A stretch of 64,000 bases of DNA from assembly GCF_001679645.1 (NCBI RefSeq), contig NZ_LRUN01000003.1, positions 1-64,000 on the forward strand, in the 5' to 3' direction. A model generated the notes under the pieces. The model made no database searches. It worked only from the letters and a program-made list of their open reading frames with translations, and was not told the DNA's origin. Origin of the DNA: Pseudomonas bananamidigenes. Its GTDB lineage: Bacteria > Pseudomonadota > Gammaproteobacteria > Pseudomonadales > Pseudomonadaceae. Of the stretch, positions 48,701 to 60,700 are shown one piece after another (the first letter of the stretch is position 1; every line of letters starts with the position of its first letter). The position numbers and the translations under genes are program-made.

Positions 48701-51700
48701 GTTCACCGCCAAGGTCAATGGATAGTTGGTCTGCTCGTGGTTGTCGATGCCACCGAAACGCAACTCCTGCGGCGCGCCCTGCTCCAGGGCCTGAGACACG
48801 GGATAGTTTTCGAACACCAGAATGTTGTCGAACAGCGCTTCACCGCTCTGCCCGGCCCAGCGCTGAATATCGAACAACGGCGTGTGTTCGTGCTCGCGCA
48901 GGCCGATGTTCTGCGCCTGTACACGCTGCAACCACTGGCCGACGCTGTCGTCCGGACGCGGGCTGGCGATCACCGGCAAGGTGTTGATGAACAGGCCGAT
49001 CTGCTGCTCGACCCCCTTGAGTTCGGTCGGACGCCCGGCCACGGTGGCGCCGAACGCCACGCTGTCCTGCCCGGTCAGGCGCTGCAACAGCAGCAGCCAT
49101 GCGGCCTGAAGCAAGGTGTTGAGGGTGACCTTCTGCTGCCGGGCGAACTCGCCCAGACGCCGGGTCTGATCGGCATCGATGAACACGTAGCGCTCACCAT
49201 GACCTTCACGCGACTCGTCGCTGCGCTGGGCCTGAATCGCCTGGGCCAGACGGGTCGGCTCCTGCAGGTTGGCCAGTTGCGCGGTCCAGTAGTGTTCGCT
49301 GACGCTGGCGTCCTGACGTTGCAACCATTCGATGTAGTCGCGATAACGCCCGGCGGGCGCCGGCAGGGTTTCACCGGCATAACGCTGGAGGACTTCACCG
49401 AGCAACTGTGAGTTGCTCCAGCCGTCCATCAGGATGTGGTGGTTGGTGTAAATCAGGTGACAACGCCGCTCATCCAGACGCATCACGACCATGCGCAGCA
49501 GCGGGCCGTGGCTCAGATCGAAACCTTGCGCCTGCTCGCTCGCGGCCAACTGATCCAGGGCTGCCGGATCGGCACTGCGATCACGCCAGTCGAGCACGCT
49601 GAACGGCATCTCCAGTTGTTTGTGCACCACCTGCACCGGACGCGCCACCTGGCCTTGCCAGACAAAACTGGTGCGCAGGATGTCGTGGTTGTCCACCGCC
49701 GCTTGCCAGGCCTGCCGGAAGCGCTGCGGGTCGAGGCCTTCGACGTCGAGGCGAACCTGGTTGATGTAATCGCCGGTCGCCTGCTCATACAGGCTGTGGA
49801 ACAGCATGCCCTGCTGCATTGCCGACAGCGGATAGATGTCGGCGATCTGCGCGACCGGCAGCGGCAGGCTGTCGAGTTGCGTCTGGGTCAGGCCGGCCAG
49901 CGGGAAGTCCGACGGGGTCAGGCCTTCCACGCCCGGCGTCAGGCAATGGGCGATCAGCGCGGCCAGCTCATCGGCGTAGTCGCGGGCCAGGGCTTCAATG
50001 GTGGCGCGGTCGAAACGTTCTTCACTGAAGGTCCAGCCAACGCTCAGTTCACCGCCATACACCTGACCATTGAGGGTCAGCCAGTTACCCAGCGGTGCAT
50101 CCAGGCTCTGCTCCAGGCCGGCATTGTCCGGCGCCGGCGCGAACAGCGCGCCGTCATCGGCTTCGAAACTGCCGTCGAACTGGCCAAGGTAGTTGAAGGT
50201 GATGCGCGGAGTCGGCAACGCCTTCAGGCTGTTTTGCGCGTCGGCATCACCGAGGTGACGCAACGCCCCGAAACCGATGCCTTTGTTCGGGATCGAGCGC
50301 AGCTGTTCCTTGATCTGCTTGATCGACTCCCCCGCGCCCTCGGCCGGGGTCAGGCGCACCGGGAACAGGCTGGTGAACCAGCCCACGGTACGGGTCAGGT
50401 CGACACCGTCGAACAGCTCTTCGCGACCATGGCCTTCCAGTTGAATCAGCGTCGACGCCTGCCCGCTCCAGCGCCCGATCACCCGGGCCAGCGCCGTCAG
50501 CAACAGGTCGTTGACCTGAGTGCGATAGGCCGCCGGGGCTTCTTGCAGCAACTGCCGGGTCAATTCCGCGCCGAGGCGGGTCTGCACGGTGTGCGCCAGA
50601 CAGTTTTGCTGGCCGGCATCGCTGCGCTTGCACGGCAGATCGGTGCTGACGTCGCTCAGGCAGGCCTGCCAGTACGCCAGTTCTTCCTGCAACGCCGGGC
50701 CATTGGCGTAGCGCTGCAAGTGTTCGCTCCAGTCCTTGAAGGCGCTGGTCTTGGCCGGCAGGCTCGGGGCCTGACCGCTGAGGGCTTGCTGATAAGCGGT
50801 TTGCAAGTCTTCCAGCAGAATCCGCCATGACACGCCGTCCACCGCCAGGTGGTGGATCACCAGCAACAGGCGTTGGCTGCCATCGGCCAGATTCGCCAGC
50901 ACCGCCCGCAACAGCGGGCCGTTTTGCAGGTCGAGGCTGCGCTGGGCGCGGTTGCCCAAGGCTTCGAGATCCGCGATGTCGGCAATGCTTTCCTGCCAGA
51001 GCAGGCTTTGCGGCAACGCATCGACCGACAGGTGTTCGGCCTGCCAGCCGCTGCCCTGCTGACGGAAGCTCAGACGCAAGGCATCGTGATGGATGACCAG
51101 TGCACGCAACGCCTGCTCGACCTGTTCGGCCGCCAGCGATTGGCGTGGTTTGAGCAGCACCGACTGGTTCCAGTGGTGGCGCTCGGGAATGTCATCTTCG
51201 AAGAACTGCTGCTGGATCGGCAACAGCAACGCCGGCCCGGTGACCGCTTGCTGATCGACGGTCGATGCGCTGCCGCCGGTCTGCGCGACCAGCGCCAGAC
51301 GCTGCACGGTCTGGTGCTGGAACAGGTCTTTGGGGTTCAGACGGATGCCGGCCTGACGGGCGCGGCTGACCACCTGGATCGAGATGATCGAATCGCCGCC
51401 CAGCTCGAAGAAGTTGTCGTTCAGGCCGACTTGCGGCAGCTTCAGCACGTCCTGCCAGATCTCGGCCAGGCGCTGTTCCAGTTCGCTTTGCGGGGCCTGA
51501 TAGGCCTGCTGCGCCTGGCTGGCGTCCGGGGATGGCAAGGCACTGCGATTGAGTTTGCCGTTGGCGGTCAGCGGCAATTGTTCGAGCAGCAGCAAGTGCG
51601 CCGGGAGCATGTGATCCGGCAGGGTTTCCTTGAGTGCGGCCCGCACGCTGTCACGCCACTGGCCCTGTTCGGCAGCGTCGGCGTCGAGCAATGCAACATC

Positions 51701-54700
51701 ACTCGGCACCAGGTACGCCACCAGTTGCTGACCACTGAGGCCCGGTTGCGTCAGCACCACCGCCTGACGCACGGCGGCCTGTTCGAGCAACTGCGCTTCG
51801 ATCTCACCGAGTTCGATGCGGAAGCCGCGAATCTTCACCTGATGGTCGATCCGCCCGATGTATTCGATCACGCCGTCGGCGCGATAACGCGCCAGGTCAC
51901 CGGTGCGGTACAGACGCCCGCCATCGGCGGCGAACGGATCGGGAATGAAGCGCAGCGTGGTCAGATCCGGGCGGTTCAGGTAACCGCGAGCCAGGCCGGC
52001 GCGACCGACGTACAGCTCGCCGATGCAGCCCTCGGCCACCGGGTTCAGGTCACCGTCCAGCAAGTACCAGGACAAGTCCGGAATCGGCTCGCCGATGGGG
52101 CTGCCGGCATCGCGTTGCAGGTCGGCCAGGGAGATCGGCCGGTAGGTCACGTGAACCGTGGTTTCGGTGATGCCGTACATGTTGATCAGTTGCGGGGCCT
52201 GATCGCCGAAGCGCTCGAACCATGGGCGCAGGCTCTTCACCTCCAGCGCCTCGCCGCCGAACACCACGTAACGCAGGCACGGTTGCGCCGCCGCGTGTTC
52301 CGGAGCGCACGCCACTTGCATCAATTGCTTGAATGCCGATGGCGTCTGGTTGAGGACGGTGACGTCTTCACGGCACAGCAAGCCGTAGAAATCCTCCGGC
52401 GAACGGCTGGTCTCGTAAGGCACCACCACCAGTCTGCCGCCGTACAGCAGCGCACCGAAAATCTCCCAGACCGAGAAGTCGAACGCGTAGGAATGGAACA
52501 GGCTCCAGACATCCTGCGGGCCGAAATCGAACCAGCCATCGGTGGCCTTGAACAGGCGCAGCACGTTGTGATGGGCGAGCAAAGTGCCTTTCGGCTGACC
52601 GGTGGAACCGGAGGTGTAGATCACGTAAGCCAGGTTGTCCGGGCTCATCGACATTTGCGGGTCGCTGTCGCTGAAACCTTCGAAGCCGTCGTGCTCCTGA
52701 TCGAGCATCAGGCTGCGCACCGAGTCGGGCACCGGCAGACGACCCAGCAGATGACTTTGGGTCAGCAGCAGAGCGATGCCGCTGTCGCCGATCATGTAGG
52801 CCAGACGATCTTCCGGATACGTCGGGTCGAGCGGCACATAGGCGCCGCCGGCCTTGAGAATCGCCAGCAGGCCGACGAGCATTTCCAGGCTGCGCTCCAC
52901 CGCCAGTCCGACGCGCACGTCCGGCCCGACACCATTGGCAATCAGCTTGTGGGCCAACTGGTTGGCGCGGCTGTTGAGCTCGCCATAGCTCAGTGTCTGT
53001 TCACCATAAGTGACGGCGATTGCTTGCGGCGCACGCGCGGCCTGCGCCTCGATCAGTTGATGCAAGCACGCTTCGCTCGGGAAATCGGCGACGGTCGGGT
53101 TCCATTGCAGCAGCGTGGCCTGACGTTCGGCGGCGTCATGCAGCGGCAGCTCGGCGATGCGCTGACCACAATCCGCGATGATGCCGTGCAACAGATTCGT
53201 CCAGTGCTGCGCCAGACGCCCCATGGTGTCCGCGTCGAACAGGTCGGTGGCGTAGGTCAGTTCGGCCCAGACGTTGTCCGTCGATTCGAAGGTGTCGAGG
53301 GTCAGGTCGAACTGCGCGGTGTGCGACACCCAGCTCAGGCCTTCGATCTCGATCTTCGACAGACGCGTCGCGCCTTGTGCCCGACGGGCCTGGCTCTGGT
53401 GGTTGTGCAGCACCTGGAACAGCGGGCTGTGGCTGAGGCTGCGCTCCGGTTGCAACGCGTCCACCAGTTGCTCGAACGGCAGGTCCTGATGGGCCTGGGC
53501 GCCGAGCACGGTGCGCTTCACCTGCTGCAACAGACTGCGGAAGGTCTGCTGACTGTCAAACTCGGCCTTCAGCACCTGGGTGTTGACGAAAAAGCCGATC
53601 AAGCCTTCGGTCTCGACCCGGTTGCGGTTGGCCACCGGCACGCCGACGCGAATGTCGGTCTGACCGCTGTAGCGATGCAGCAGGGTCTGGAACGACGCCA
53701 GCAGCAGCGCGAACAAGGTGACGTTTTCCCTTTGCGCGACCTGTTTCAGGCCGGCGACCAGTTCCGCGCTCAGCGGGATGTCCTGACGTGCGCCCCGGTA
53801 GCTTTGCTCCGGCGGACGCGGACGGTCGGTCGGCAGTTCCAGCAACGGTTGATCGCCGTCGCCCAGTTGCGCGGTCCAGTAGCTCAGTTGTCGCTCGCGC
53901 TCACCGGCGTCCATCCACTGGCGCTGCCACACGGCGTAGTCGGCGTACTGCACCGGCAACGCCGGCAATTGCGCAGTCTTGCCTTCGCTGTACGCGGCAT
54001 ACAGCGCCACCAGTTCGTTGACCATGATGCCCATCGACCAGCCGTCGGAGACGATGTGGTGCAAGGTGATGATCAGTGCGTGGTCATCGGCGGCCAGGCG
54101 CAGCAGTTTGACCCGCAGCAGCGGGCCCTTCTGCAGATCGAACAGATGCAGGGTTTCTTCGGCGACCAACGCTCGCAATGCGGACTCATCCAGCTCGCTG
54201 TCGAGGCTTTCGACAGCGAGCTCCAGCGAAGCCTGCGCCTGGATCACTTGCAGGGTCTGGCCTTGCTCTTGCACAAAGCAGGTGCGCAGGGATTCGTGGC
54301 GGGCGATCAGTGCATCGAAGCTGCGCTGCAACGCCGGCAGGTCCAGCTCACCGCGCAGGCGCAGCGCCGCCGGCACGTGGTAGGCGGTGCTGGTCGGTTC
54401 CAGTTGCCAGAGGAACCACTGGCGTTCCTGAGCGTAGGACAGGGTCAACGGTTGCAGACGCGGCAGCGCCACGAGCGGCGGCTCCTGCTGCGCCTGCTCG
54501 ACCCCGAGGGCGGCGACGAAGTCTGCCAGGGTGCTGTGTTCGAACAGGGTGCGCAACGGCACTTGCACATTGAGCGCCTGACGCACCCGCGAGACGACCT
54601 GGGTCACCAACAGCGAATGGCCGCCCAGCTCGAAGAAATGGTCACTCAGCCCAACCTGTTCCAGTTTCAGCACCGCCTGCCAGATCTCGGCGACGGTGTG

Positions 54701-57700
54701 CTGGGTGGCGGTCTGCGGCGCGATCCAGGCCGACTGCATCTGACTGGCGTCCGGCGCCGGCAAGGCCTTGCGGTCGACCTTGCCGTTGGGGGTCAGCGGC
54801 AGTTGCGCGAGGAACAGCACGTGCGCCGGCACCATGTACTCCGGCAGTTCAGCCTTGAGGCTGGTCTTGAGCGCGGCGCGCAACGCGGCTTCGCCCTCGG
54901 CGTCCAGCGCTTCGCCGGACGCCGGCACCACGTAGCCCACCAGTTGCGGGCCGGTCGGGCCATCCTGAGCGGCCACCACCGTTTCGCGCACGCTGTCGAG
55001 CGCCAGCAGGCGCGCTTCGATTTCCCCCAGCTCGATGCGGAAACCACGGATTTTCACCTGATGGTCGATCCGTCCGATGTATTCGATCACGCCCTCGGCG
55101 CGGTAACGGGTCAGGTCACCGGTGCGATACAGACGCTCGCCGGTGGTCGAGAACGGGTCCGGCACAAAGCGTTCGGCGGTCAATGCCGGACGCTGGAAGT
55201 ACCCCCGGGCCAGACCGTCACCACCGATCAACAGTTCGCCCGGTGCGCCGGGCGGATTGAGTTCCAGATCGCTGCCGAGGATGTACAACGCCGTGTTGTC
55301 GATCGGCTTGCCGAGGAACGGACGGCCGTTGTCCGGGCTCAGCGGATGCAATGCTGACCAGATGGTGGTTTCGGTCGGACCGTAGAGGTTCCAGACCAGC
55401 GGCGAACGCGCCAGCATGCGTTGCGCCAGCTCCTGGGGCAGCGCTTCACCGCCGCAGAGGAAGATGCGGCCATCGAGAATCGCGGCGTGTTCGTTGTCCA
55501 GCAGCATGCGCCAGGTCGAAGGCGTGGCTTGCAGCATCGTCACGCCGTGGCGGGCGATCAGTTCGAGCACCGCTTGCGGATCCTGATGCACATCCTTGCC
55601 GGTCAGCACCACGGCGGCGCCGGCCAGCAGCGGGCCGTAGATTTCCAGGCCGAAAATATCGAAGGAGAACGTGGTCAGCGACAGCATGCGATCCGCCGCA
55701 GCGATGCCCGGTTGCCCGACCATGCTCGCGACGAAGTTGCTCAGGGCGGCGTGGCGCACCATGACGCCCTTGGGCTTGCCGGTAGAGCCGGAGGTGTAAA
55801 TCGTGTAGGCCAGATGCTCGCCGGTCACGGCCACCTCAGGCGCTGCGGTCGGGTACGCCGCCAGCCAGTCCTGTGGTTGATCCAGCAACACCGTGGCCAG
55901 ACCCGCCGGGATCGGCAGTTGCATCTGCAAGTGCGCCTGGGTCAGCAGCAGTTCTAGGCCACTGTCCTCGATCATGTAGGCCAGACGATCTTCCGGGTAG
56001 GCCGGGTCCAGCGGTACATAAGCACCGCCGGCCTTGAGGATCGCCAGCAGGCCGACGATCATTTCGACGCTGCGCTCGACCGCGATGCCCACCAGCCGAT
56101 CCGGGCCGACGCCCAGCTCGATCAATTTGTGCGCGAGCTGGTTGGCGCGGGCGTTCAACTGGCCGTAAGTCAGCACAGCCTCGCCAACGATCAGCGCGGT
56201 GGCTTCAGGGGTTCGCTCGGCCTGCAAAGCAATGCGTTGCTGCACGCACGGGGCCGGCGCAGCGTGATCGACCACGCGTTTCCAGTCCTGCAACAACACT
56301 TGATGTTCGGTGGTTTCCAGCAGCGGCAGTTCGCCGACGCGCTGGTGCGGCGCGGCGACAATGCCGTGCAACAGGTTCAGCCAGTGACGCGCCAGGCGTT
56401 CGATGGTTTGCGGCTTGAACAGGTCGGTGGCGTAAGTCAGCTCCGCCGCCACGCCGTCGCCGGATTCGTAGGTGCCGAGGGTCAGGTCGAACTGCGCGGT
56501 GCGGCCCTCCCAGACGATGTCCTCGACACTCAGTTGCGGCAGTTGCACCTGACTCTGACGCCGGGTCTGGTCGTTGACCGCCTGGTGGTTGTACATCACC
56601 TGGAACACCGGGCTGTGGCTCAGGCTGCGTTCCGGTTGCAGGGCTTCGATCAGTTGCTCGAACGGCAGGTCCTGATGGGCCTGGGCAGCCACCGCCGACT
56701 GCTTGACCTGGGCCAGCAATTGATTGAACGGCAGTTGTCCGTGGACGTCCGCGCTCAAGACCTGGGTGTTGACGAAGAAGCCGATCAGGCCTTCGGTTTC
56801 CACCCGGTTGCGGTTGGCAGTCGGCACGCCGACGCGGATCTGCAACTGGCCGCTGTAGCGATGCAGCAAGGCCTGGAACGATGCCAGCAGCACCATGAAC
56901 AGGCTGGCGCCTTCGCGCTGGGCCAGTTGCTTGAGGGCATCACTCAACGCGGTCGGCAGGTTCAGATCGAGGCGTGCACCCCGGAAACTCTGCACCGCCG
57001 GGCGCGGATGATCGATCGGCAACTCCAGCACCGGCTGTTCGCCGCCAAGGGTGTCGATCCAGTATTTCAGTTGCCGTTCACGCTCGCCGGCCTCCAGCCA
57101 GTGGCGTTGCCAGATCGCGTAGTCGGCGTACTGCACCGCAAGCGGCGGCAGGTTCAGGGACTGGCCGCCGGTGTCGGCGGCGTAATGTTTGATCAGCTCG
57201 CCCACCAGCACTTGCATCGACCAGCCATCGGAGATGATGTGGTGCTGGATCAGCGCCAGCACATGATCGTCTTCGCCGACCTTGAGCAATGACACTCGCA
57301 ACAACGGACCCTGTTGCAGATTGAACGGGCGCGCGGTTTCGTGCTCGACGAAAGCCTTGATCGCGGCGTCGGCGTCCTCGCCGGGCGCCAGCGCCTCGAC
57401 GGTGATGCTCAGCGGCATCTGCTCGTGAACCTGCTGGCAAAAGGTTTCACCCTGCTCGACGAACGTGGTGCGCAGGCTTTCGTGGCGGGCAACCACCGCG
57501 TTGAAACTGCGTTCCAGCGCCGCGACATCCAGCATGCCCTTCAAGCGCAAGGCGCTGGGGATGTGGTACGCGGTGCTGTGCGGGTCCATCTGCCACAGGA
57601 ACAACTGGCGTTCCTGGGCGTAGGACAGCGGGATCGCCTCGAAGCTTGAGCGAGTTTCCGGAATCGGCAGGTTGGCCGGCGAGACGCCCTCTTCGAGCAT

Positions 57701-57781
57701 CTTTTCCAGGTAGAGCTTACGTTTGTCCAGCGGCAGAGTGATAAAGCGCTTGGCAATCCTCAAAGCAACACTCGTGTCCAT
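42725..57781 (-). CDS. pvdD: Terminal pyoverdine peptide synthetase, four modules with thioesterase
   Basis: A 5018-aa NRPS. Domains (approximate residues): N-terminal docking segment 1-45; C 48-480, A1 510-1000, T 1035-1100; C 1115-1555, A2 1575-2085, T 2110-2170, E 2185-2630; C 2640-3080, A3 3095-3600, T 3625-3685; C 3705-4150, A4 4165-4660, T 4685-4750; TE 4765-5018 with GWSLGG. Specificity residues I read: A1 DILQLGLIW (Gly), A2 DFWNVGMVH (Thr, made D by E), A3 DVWHVSLID (Ser), A4 DGEACGGVT (hydroxy- or formyl-hydroxyornithine). The first two C domains are of LCL type; those before A3 and A4 are of DCL type (PMQQGMLF). Start overlaps the upstream synthetase stop by one base. The symbol is by position (TE-bearing last enzyme); it is not colinear with P. 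aeruginosa PvdD. Confidence 0.93.
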   Translation of the reverse strand: MDTSVALRIAKRFITLPLDKRKLYLEKMLEEGVSPANLPIPETRSSFEAIPLSYAQERQLFLWQMDPHSTAYHIPSALRLKGMLDVAALERSFNAVVARHESLRTTFVEQGETFCQQVHEQMPLSITVEALAPGEDADAAIKAFVEHETARPFNLQQGPLLRVSLLKVGEDDHVLALIQHHIISDGWSMQVLVGELIKHYAADTGGQSLNLPPLAVQYADYAIWQRHWLEAGERERQLKYWIDTLGGEQPVLELPIDHPRPAVQSFRGARLDLNLPTALSDALKQLAQREGASLFMVLLASFQALLHRYSGQLQIRVGVPTANRNRVETEGLIGFFVNTQVLSADVHGQLPFNQLLAQVKQSAVAAQAHQDLPFEQLIEALQPERSLSHSPVFQVMYNHQAVNDQTRRQSQVQLPQLSVEDIVWEGRTAQFDLTLGTYESGDGVAAELTYATDLFKPQTIERLARHWLNLLHGIVAAPHQRVGELPLLETTEHQVLLQDWKRVVDHAAPAPCVQQRIALQAERTPEATALIVGEAVLTYGQLNARANQLAHKLIELGVGPDRLVGIAVERSVEMIVGLLAILKAGGAYVPLDPAYPEDRLAYMIEDSGLELLLTQAHLQMQLPIPAGLATVLLDQPQDWLAAYPTAAPEVAVTGEHLAYTIYTSGSTGKPKGVMVRHAALSNFVASMVGQPGIAAADRMLSLTTFSFDIFGLEIYGPLLAGAAVVLTGKDVHQDPQAVLELIARHGVTMLQATPSTWRMLLDNEHAAILDGRIFLCGGEALPQELAQRMLARSPLVWNLYGPTETTIWSALHPLSPDNGRPFLGKPIDNTALYILGSDLELNPPGAPGELLIGGDGLARGYFQRPALTAERFVPDPFSTTGERLYRTGDLTRYRAEGVIEYIGRIDHQVKIRGFRIELGEIEARLLALDSVRETVVAAQDGPTGPQLVGYVVPASGEALDAEGEAALRAALKTSLKAELPEYMVPAHVLFLAQLPLTPNGKVDRKALPAPDASQMQSAWIAPQTATQHTVAEIWQAVLKLEQVGLSDHFFELGGHSLLVTQVVSRVRQALNVQVPLRTLFEHSTLADFVAALGVEQAQQEPPLVALPRLQPLTLSYAQERQWFLWQLEPTSTAYHVPAALRLRGELDLPALQRSFDALIARHESLRTCFVQEQGQTLQVIQAQASLELAVESLDSELDESALRALVAEETLHLFDLQKGPLLRVKLLRLAADDHALIITLHHIVSDGWSMGIMVNELVALYAAYSEGKTAQLPALPVQYADYAVWQRQWMDAGERERQLSYWTAQLGDGDQPLLELPTDRPRPPEQSYRGARQDIPLSAELVAGLKQVAQRENVTLFALLLASFQTLLHRYSGQTDIRVGVPVANRNRVETEGLIGFFVNTQVLKAEFDSQQTFRSLLQQVKRTVLGAQAHQDLPFEQLVDALQPERSLSHSPLFQVLHNHQSQARRAQGATRLSKIEIEGLSWVSHTAQFDLTLDTFESTDNVWAELTYATDLFDADTMGRLAQHWTNLLHGIIADCGQRIAELPLHDAAERQATLLQWNPTVADFPSEACLHQLIEAQAARAPQAIAVTYGEQTLSYGELNSRANQLAHKLIANGVGPDVRVGLAVERSLEMLVGLLAILKAGGAYVPLDPTYPEDRLAYMIGDSGIALLLTQSHLLGRLPVPDSVRSLMLDQEHDGFEGFSDSDPQMSMSPDNLAYVIYTSGSTGQPKGTLLAHHNVLRLFKATDGWFDFGPQDVWSLFHSYAFDFSVWEIFGALLYGGRLVVVPYETSRSPEDFYGLLCREDVTVLNQTPSAFKQLMQVACAPEHAAAQPCLRYVVFGGEALEVKSLRPWFERFGDQAPQLINMYGITETTVHVTYRPISLADLQRDAGSPIGEPIPDLSWYLLDGDLNPVAEGCIGELYVGRAGLARGYLNRPDLTTLRFIPDPFAADGGRLYRTGDLARYRADGVIEYIGRIDHQVKIRGFRIELGEIEAQLLEQAAVRQAVVLTQPGLSGQQLVAYLVPSDVALLDADAAEQGQWRDSVRAALKETLPDHMLPAHLLLLEQLPLTANGKLNRSALPSPDASQAQQAYQAPQSELEQRLAEIWQDVLKLPQVGLNDNFFELGGDSIISIQVVSRARQAGIRLNPKDLFQHQTVQRLALVAQTGGSASTVDQQAVTGPALLLPIQQQFFEDDIPERHHWNQSVLLKPRQSLAAEQVEQALRALVIHHDALRLSFRQQGSGWQAEHLSVDALPQSLLWQESIADIADLEALGNRAQRSLDLQNGPLLRAVLANLADGSQRLLLVIHHLAVDGVSWRILLEDLQTAYQQALSGQAPSLPAKTSAFKDWSEHLQRYANGPALQEELAYWQACLSDVSTDLPCKRSDAGQQNCLAHTVQTRLGAELTRQLLQEAPAAYRTQVNDLLLTALARVIGRWSGQASTLIQLEGHGREELFDGVDLTRTVGWFTSLFPVRLTPAEGAGESIKQIKEQLRSIPNKGIGFGALRHLGDADAQNSLKALPTPRITFNYLGQFDGSFEADDGALFAPAPDNAGLEQSLDAPLGNWLTLNGQVYGGELSVGWTFSEERFDRATIEALARDYADELAALIAHCLTPGVEGLTPSDFPLAGLTQTQLDSLPLPVAQIADIYPLSAMQQGMLFHSLYEQATGDYINQVRLDVEGLDPQRFRQAWQAAVDNHDILRTSFVWQGQVARPVQVVHKQLEMPFSVLDWRDRSADPAALDQLAASEQAQGFDLSHGPLLRMVVMRLDERRCHLIYTNHHILMDGWSNSQLLGEVLQRYAGETLPAPAGRYRDYIEWLQRQDASVSEHYWTAQLANLQEPTRLAQAIQAQRSDESREGHGERYVFIDADQTRRLGEFARQQKVTLNTLLQAAWLLLLQRLTGQDSVAFGATVAGRPTELKGVEQQIGLFINTLPVIASPRPDDSVGQWLQRVQAQNIGLREHEHTPLFDIQRWAGQSGEALFDNILVFENYPVSQALEQGAPQELRFGGIDNHEQTNYPLTLAVNVSDELSLHYSYQRGHFTDSVIEQLSAQLHNLLQQMVQSGEALLGTLDLLDSADRRLTVEQWNATAVDYPLEQGVHTLIEAQALRTPDAPALVFAGQSLSYAQLNARANQLAHGLIARGVGPDVLVGIAVERSLEMVIGLLAILKAGGAYVPLDPEYPRDRLSYMIADSGIDQLLTQPHLLASLPIPDGVQTLCLEPSGADFAGLPTHSPQVEYDAGNLAYVIYTSGSTGMPKGAGNAHRALTNRLMWMQQAYGLDASDTVLQKTPFSFDVSVWEFFWPLMTGARLVVAAPGDHRDPAKLIALINAERVTTLHFVPSMLQAFLQDTNVASCTGLKRIVCSGEALPVDAQVQVFAKLPQAGLFNLYGPTEAAIDVTHWTCRDEGRDGVPIGQPIANLSTFILDSGLNPLPVGVAGELYLGGIGLARGYHRRPGLSAERFVASPFAAGERMYRTGDLARYRADGVIEYVGRIDHQVKLRGLRIELGEIEARLMEHAAVREAVVVARDVLGSQQLVAYLVPSDPATLDAPDTVRNELHENLSTWLGASLPDYMVPAHRMWLARMPLSPNGKLDRKRLPALEFSASQQHVEPVNPTEQALVEIWKEVLGLERISTNDSFFALGGDSIISIQVVSRARQQGLELSPKDLFQQPTIQQLAVRARAIEGNPAPVAALVDLPLHGLSEAQIAELPLPEGQLDGLYRLSPMQQGMLFLGLNSPDGDLYINQVSIPVQGLEPARFKAAWEAVSRRHDILRTGFLWQDMAEPLQFVLADPQLPVSLLDWRDQDHSQAALQALAASERAKGFDLDRPPLQRLTLVQVGEDSYQLIWTYHHILIDGWSSSQLIGEVLSQYSGQPLAEAVPYRRYINWLQQQDANASEDFWREHLRLLDEPTYLADAVVRTGDGRGHEALYSRLGQTRTEQLKAFAQSQRVTLNTLVQGAWLMLLSRYSGQRSVTFGATVAGRPASLPASESILGLFINTLPVIKDVPAQQAVGDWLRDLQDFNLEMREREYTPLSDVQRWAGRTGQSLFDSIIVFENHPIDQALREWRDDSLTFGESASAGLTNFPMDLMVTLEEGLVIEYMFLREHFDRATVEGIRSNMEGLLVALTEDAAQPLGRIGLPTAQVADKAPVAVQSPASAVHQRIGQWAAQRGEQTAVVFNDQTFSYGQIEARANRLAHALIAEGVGPEVRVGVALPRSENMIVALLAVLKAGGAYVPLDATYPRERLNYLMRDSGIALLLSDSSLRQVMPTQDNLHVLELDRLDLSAHLDTAPQVSVEPDNLAYVIYTSGSTGLPKGVGVAHGPLAMHCQAIGQRYEMSEADCELHFMSFAFDGAHERWLTTLTHGARLLIRDDSLWTAEQTYNAMHQHGVTVAAFPPVYLQQLAEHAEQHGNPPPVRIYCFGGDAVPVASFELARRALKPQYIINGYGPTETVVTPLIWKAGAEDECGAAYAPIGSVVGERSGYVLDSDLNRLPVGIAGELYLGGALARGYLGRSGGTAERFVANPFSADGSRLYRTGDLVRQRADGTVDYLGRIDHQVKIRGFRIELGEVEARLKQQPGVRDAAVVAREGVSGKQLLGYVLASADASAGLCERLREQLKASLPDYMVPAHLMLLDRMPLTPNGKLDRKALPDPDAEQRQDYVAPRTELEKALAKIWQEVLKIERVGLTDNFFELGGDSILSLQVVARSRVLKAQGLSLKLRDLMQKPSIGELVASVQGSAEKTSGLLAMNAEVKGKAPLFCIHAGFGTVFDYEPLARRLSGQRQVLAIQSRMLLDPAFSDTSLERMASDYVAQIREKQPQGPYHLLGWSLGGTLAMLMAAQLEREGQRVQFVGLVDSFVASAAINAGAVDDWRADLRDFLRVTLPDASDVTIEGEETVQNLRAIFSTAMGTETGASTYVALGADELAHVFSVARRLKQLSLQLDRCPPLAVQPICWWTLGREEEAVELAAQLEQPGMGGEWLDCGHFQIPRDETFLSEAEEMLGEFVESVVMS

Positions 57782-60700
57782 CAGAACTCCTCCATTTCGT
57801 CAAGCAGGGCTTCCAGCTTGTTCAGTTTCTGTTCGTTGATTGCCCCGCCTCCTGTATCGAGTCGAGCGACAAAGTCGCCCAGGACGGGGTGCTGGAATAG
57901 CAGTTGCGGCGTCAACGTCAGGCCCAGTTCAAGGGCGATGCGCGACACGACATTGACCGCCAGCAGCGAGTGCCCGCCGAGTTCGAAGAAATGGTCGTTC
58001 AGACCGATGCGTTCCACGGTGAGCACTTGCTGCCAGATTGCCGCGACCTGTTGTTCGAGCTCCGATTGCGGCGCGACATATGCGGCCTGCATCTGGCTGG
58101 CATCCACCGTCGGCAGCGCCTTGCGGTCGAGCTTGCCGTTGGGAGTCAGGGGCAACTGCTCGAGGAACAGCAGGTGCGCGGGAATCATGTAGTCAGGTAA
58201 CGAAGACTTGAGGCCAGTCTTTAGTCCGTCGCGCCGTTGTCGCTGCGCTTCACCGTCGTACACGTCCAGTTGCGCAGCGACCACGTAGGCCACCAGTTGC
58301 GCGCCGCCGTCGGCCTCGACCGCCAGCACGGCCGCCTCGCTGATGCCCGGTTGCGCCAGCAGGCGTGCTTCGATTTCACCCAGTTCGATACGGAAACCGC
58401 GGATTTTCACCTGATGGTCGATCCGGCCCATGTACTCCAGTTCGCCGTCTTCGCGCTGACGGATCAGGTCACCGGTGCGATAGAGGCGCTCGCCGTTGCG
58501 GGCGAACGGATGGGGCACGAACTTCTCGGCAGTCATCGCCGCTTTGCCCAGATAACCGCGTGTGACGCCGGCGCCGGACAGATACAGTTCGGCCGACACG
58601 CCTTGCGGCACCGCTTGCAGATCGGCATCGAGCAAATGACTGGCGGAGTGATCCAGGGCCCGACCGATGCGTGCCTGACCACCGGCAGTGCGGCGGGTCC
58701 AGGTCGAGTAAGTGGTGTCTTCCGAAGGGCCGTACAGGTCGTAGACATGCTCGATGTCCGGCTGCTGATAGAGCGTGTCCACCAGCCCTTGCTTGAGCGG
58801 CTCGCCCGCCAGGTTGATGATCCGCACGCCCGGCGGAATCTGCCCGGCCCGTTGCAGCGCGTTGATCGCCGACGGCACGGTGTTGATCAGGCGCACCTGA
58901 TCCCGCGCCGGCAGTTGCGGCAGTTCCAGCGCGTTGCGGGCGATGATCAGCGAGCCGCCGTTGGCCAGAGTCACAAACAGCTCCCACACCGACAGGTCGA
59001 AGCACACCGAGGTCGAGGCCAGCACGCCCTGGATGTCTTCGCGGCGGTAGACCTTGGCCGACCAGTCGATCAGCGCCATGACGTTGCGATGGGCAATCGC
59101 CACGCCTTTCGGCTTGCCGGTGGAGCCGGAGGTGTAGATCACGTAGGCGAGGTTGTCCGGTATCACTGCGGTTTGCGGTGCCTGATCCGGATAGCCGTGC
59201 AGTTCAACTTGATCCAGCAACAACACTTGCGTGTCGGACGGCACGGCCAACGTGGCAGCCAGTTCCTGCTCCGTCAGCAGCACTCGCGCACGGCTGTCTT
59301 CGAGCATGTACGCCACGCGGTCAGCCGGGTAGTCCGGGTCCAGTGGCACGTAGGCGCCGCCGGCCTTGAGGACCGCCAGCAAGGCAATCAGCAACTGCTC
59401 GGAACGTGGCAATGCCACGCCCACCCGCACTTCCGGGCCGACGCCGAGTTCGATCAGCTTGTGCGCGAGGCGGTTGGCCCGCACATCCAGTTCGGCGTAG
59501 GTCAACTGCGTGTCGGCGAAGGTGACGGCCAGCGCATTCGGGGTTGCGGCCACCTGACGGGCGATGCTCTGGTGGATGCACAGGTCGGTGACAAAATCGC
59601 TGTGAACCGTAGCCGTTTCGAGCAGATGCAACTCGCTGAGCGAGCGCTCGCCCGCCTCGGTCATTTGCTCAAGCAGACGCTGCAAGTGCGCGCCCAGTTG
59701 CGCCACGCTGGCATCGGCGAAGCTGTCGCGCTGATAGCTGAAGTGCACCGACAGTTCGACCCCCAGATGCACCAGCAGGGTCAACGGGTAGTTGGTCTGC
59801 TCGTGGTTCTCCACCGGACCGAATCGCAGGCCTTGCGGTGCGCCGTGCTCCAGCGCTTCGGCGATCGGGTAGTTCTCGAACACCATCAGGCTGTCGAACA
59901 GCGCGTCACCGCCCTGCCCGGCCCAGCGCTGGATCTGCGCCAGCGGCGTGTGTTCGAACTCGCGCAGCGCCAGGTTCTGCGCCTGCACGGCCTGCAGCCA
60001 GCTGGCCAGGCTCTGCTGCGCTTGCGGCGCGGCGATCACCGGCAAGGTGTTGATGAACAGACCGACCTGCTGCTCGGCCCCCGGCAGATCCGCCGGACGC
60101 CCGGCGACAGTGGCGCCGAACGCCACGCAATCCTTGCCGGTGTAGCGTTGCAACAGCAGCAGCCAGGCAGCTTGCACCAGGGTGTTGACGGTGACTTTCG
60201 AGGCCCGGGCGAACTCGCCCAGACGCTGGGTCAGACCGGCATCGAGTACCTGGAAATGATCGCCGTAACCGGCACTCGGCAGACCGGCATTCGGCCGCGC
60301 AATGGCATCGGCCAGACGGGTCGGCTCCTGCAGGTTGCCCAGCGCCGCCAGCCAGAAGGCTTCGGCGGTTGCAGCATCCTGACGCTGCAGCCAGGCAATG
60401 TAATCGCGGTAACGCCCGGTCGGACGCGGCACCGCTTCGCCGCTGTAGTGCTGCAACACTTCACCGAGCAACTGCGCGCTGCTCCAGCCGTCCATCAGGA
60501 TGTGATGGTTGGTGTAGATCAGGTGATGCCGGTTTTCGGCGACGCGCACCAGCACCAGCCGCAGCAACGGTGCGCGGGTCAGGTCCAGGCCTTGGGCACG
60601 TTCGTCATCGGCGAGTTTTTTCAGTGCGGCATCGAGGTCGGCCTGGCCGCTCCAGTCGAGTACGCGGAACGGCACGTCGAGCTGACGCTGCACCACTTGC

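Noticed and set aside
42809..55357. Very long open frames (over 1500 and 2200 codons) on the plus strand opposite the synthetase genes
   Set aside because: They mirror the coding frame of strongly G/C3-biased genes, have His/Gln/Arg-rich low-complexity composition, no recognisable domains and no ribosome-binding sites.
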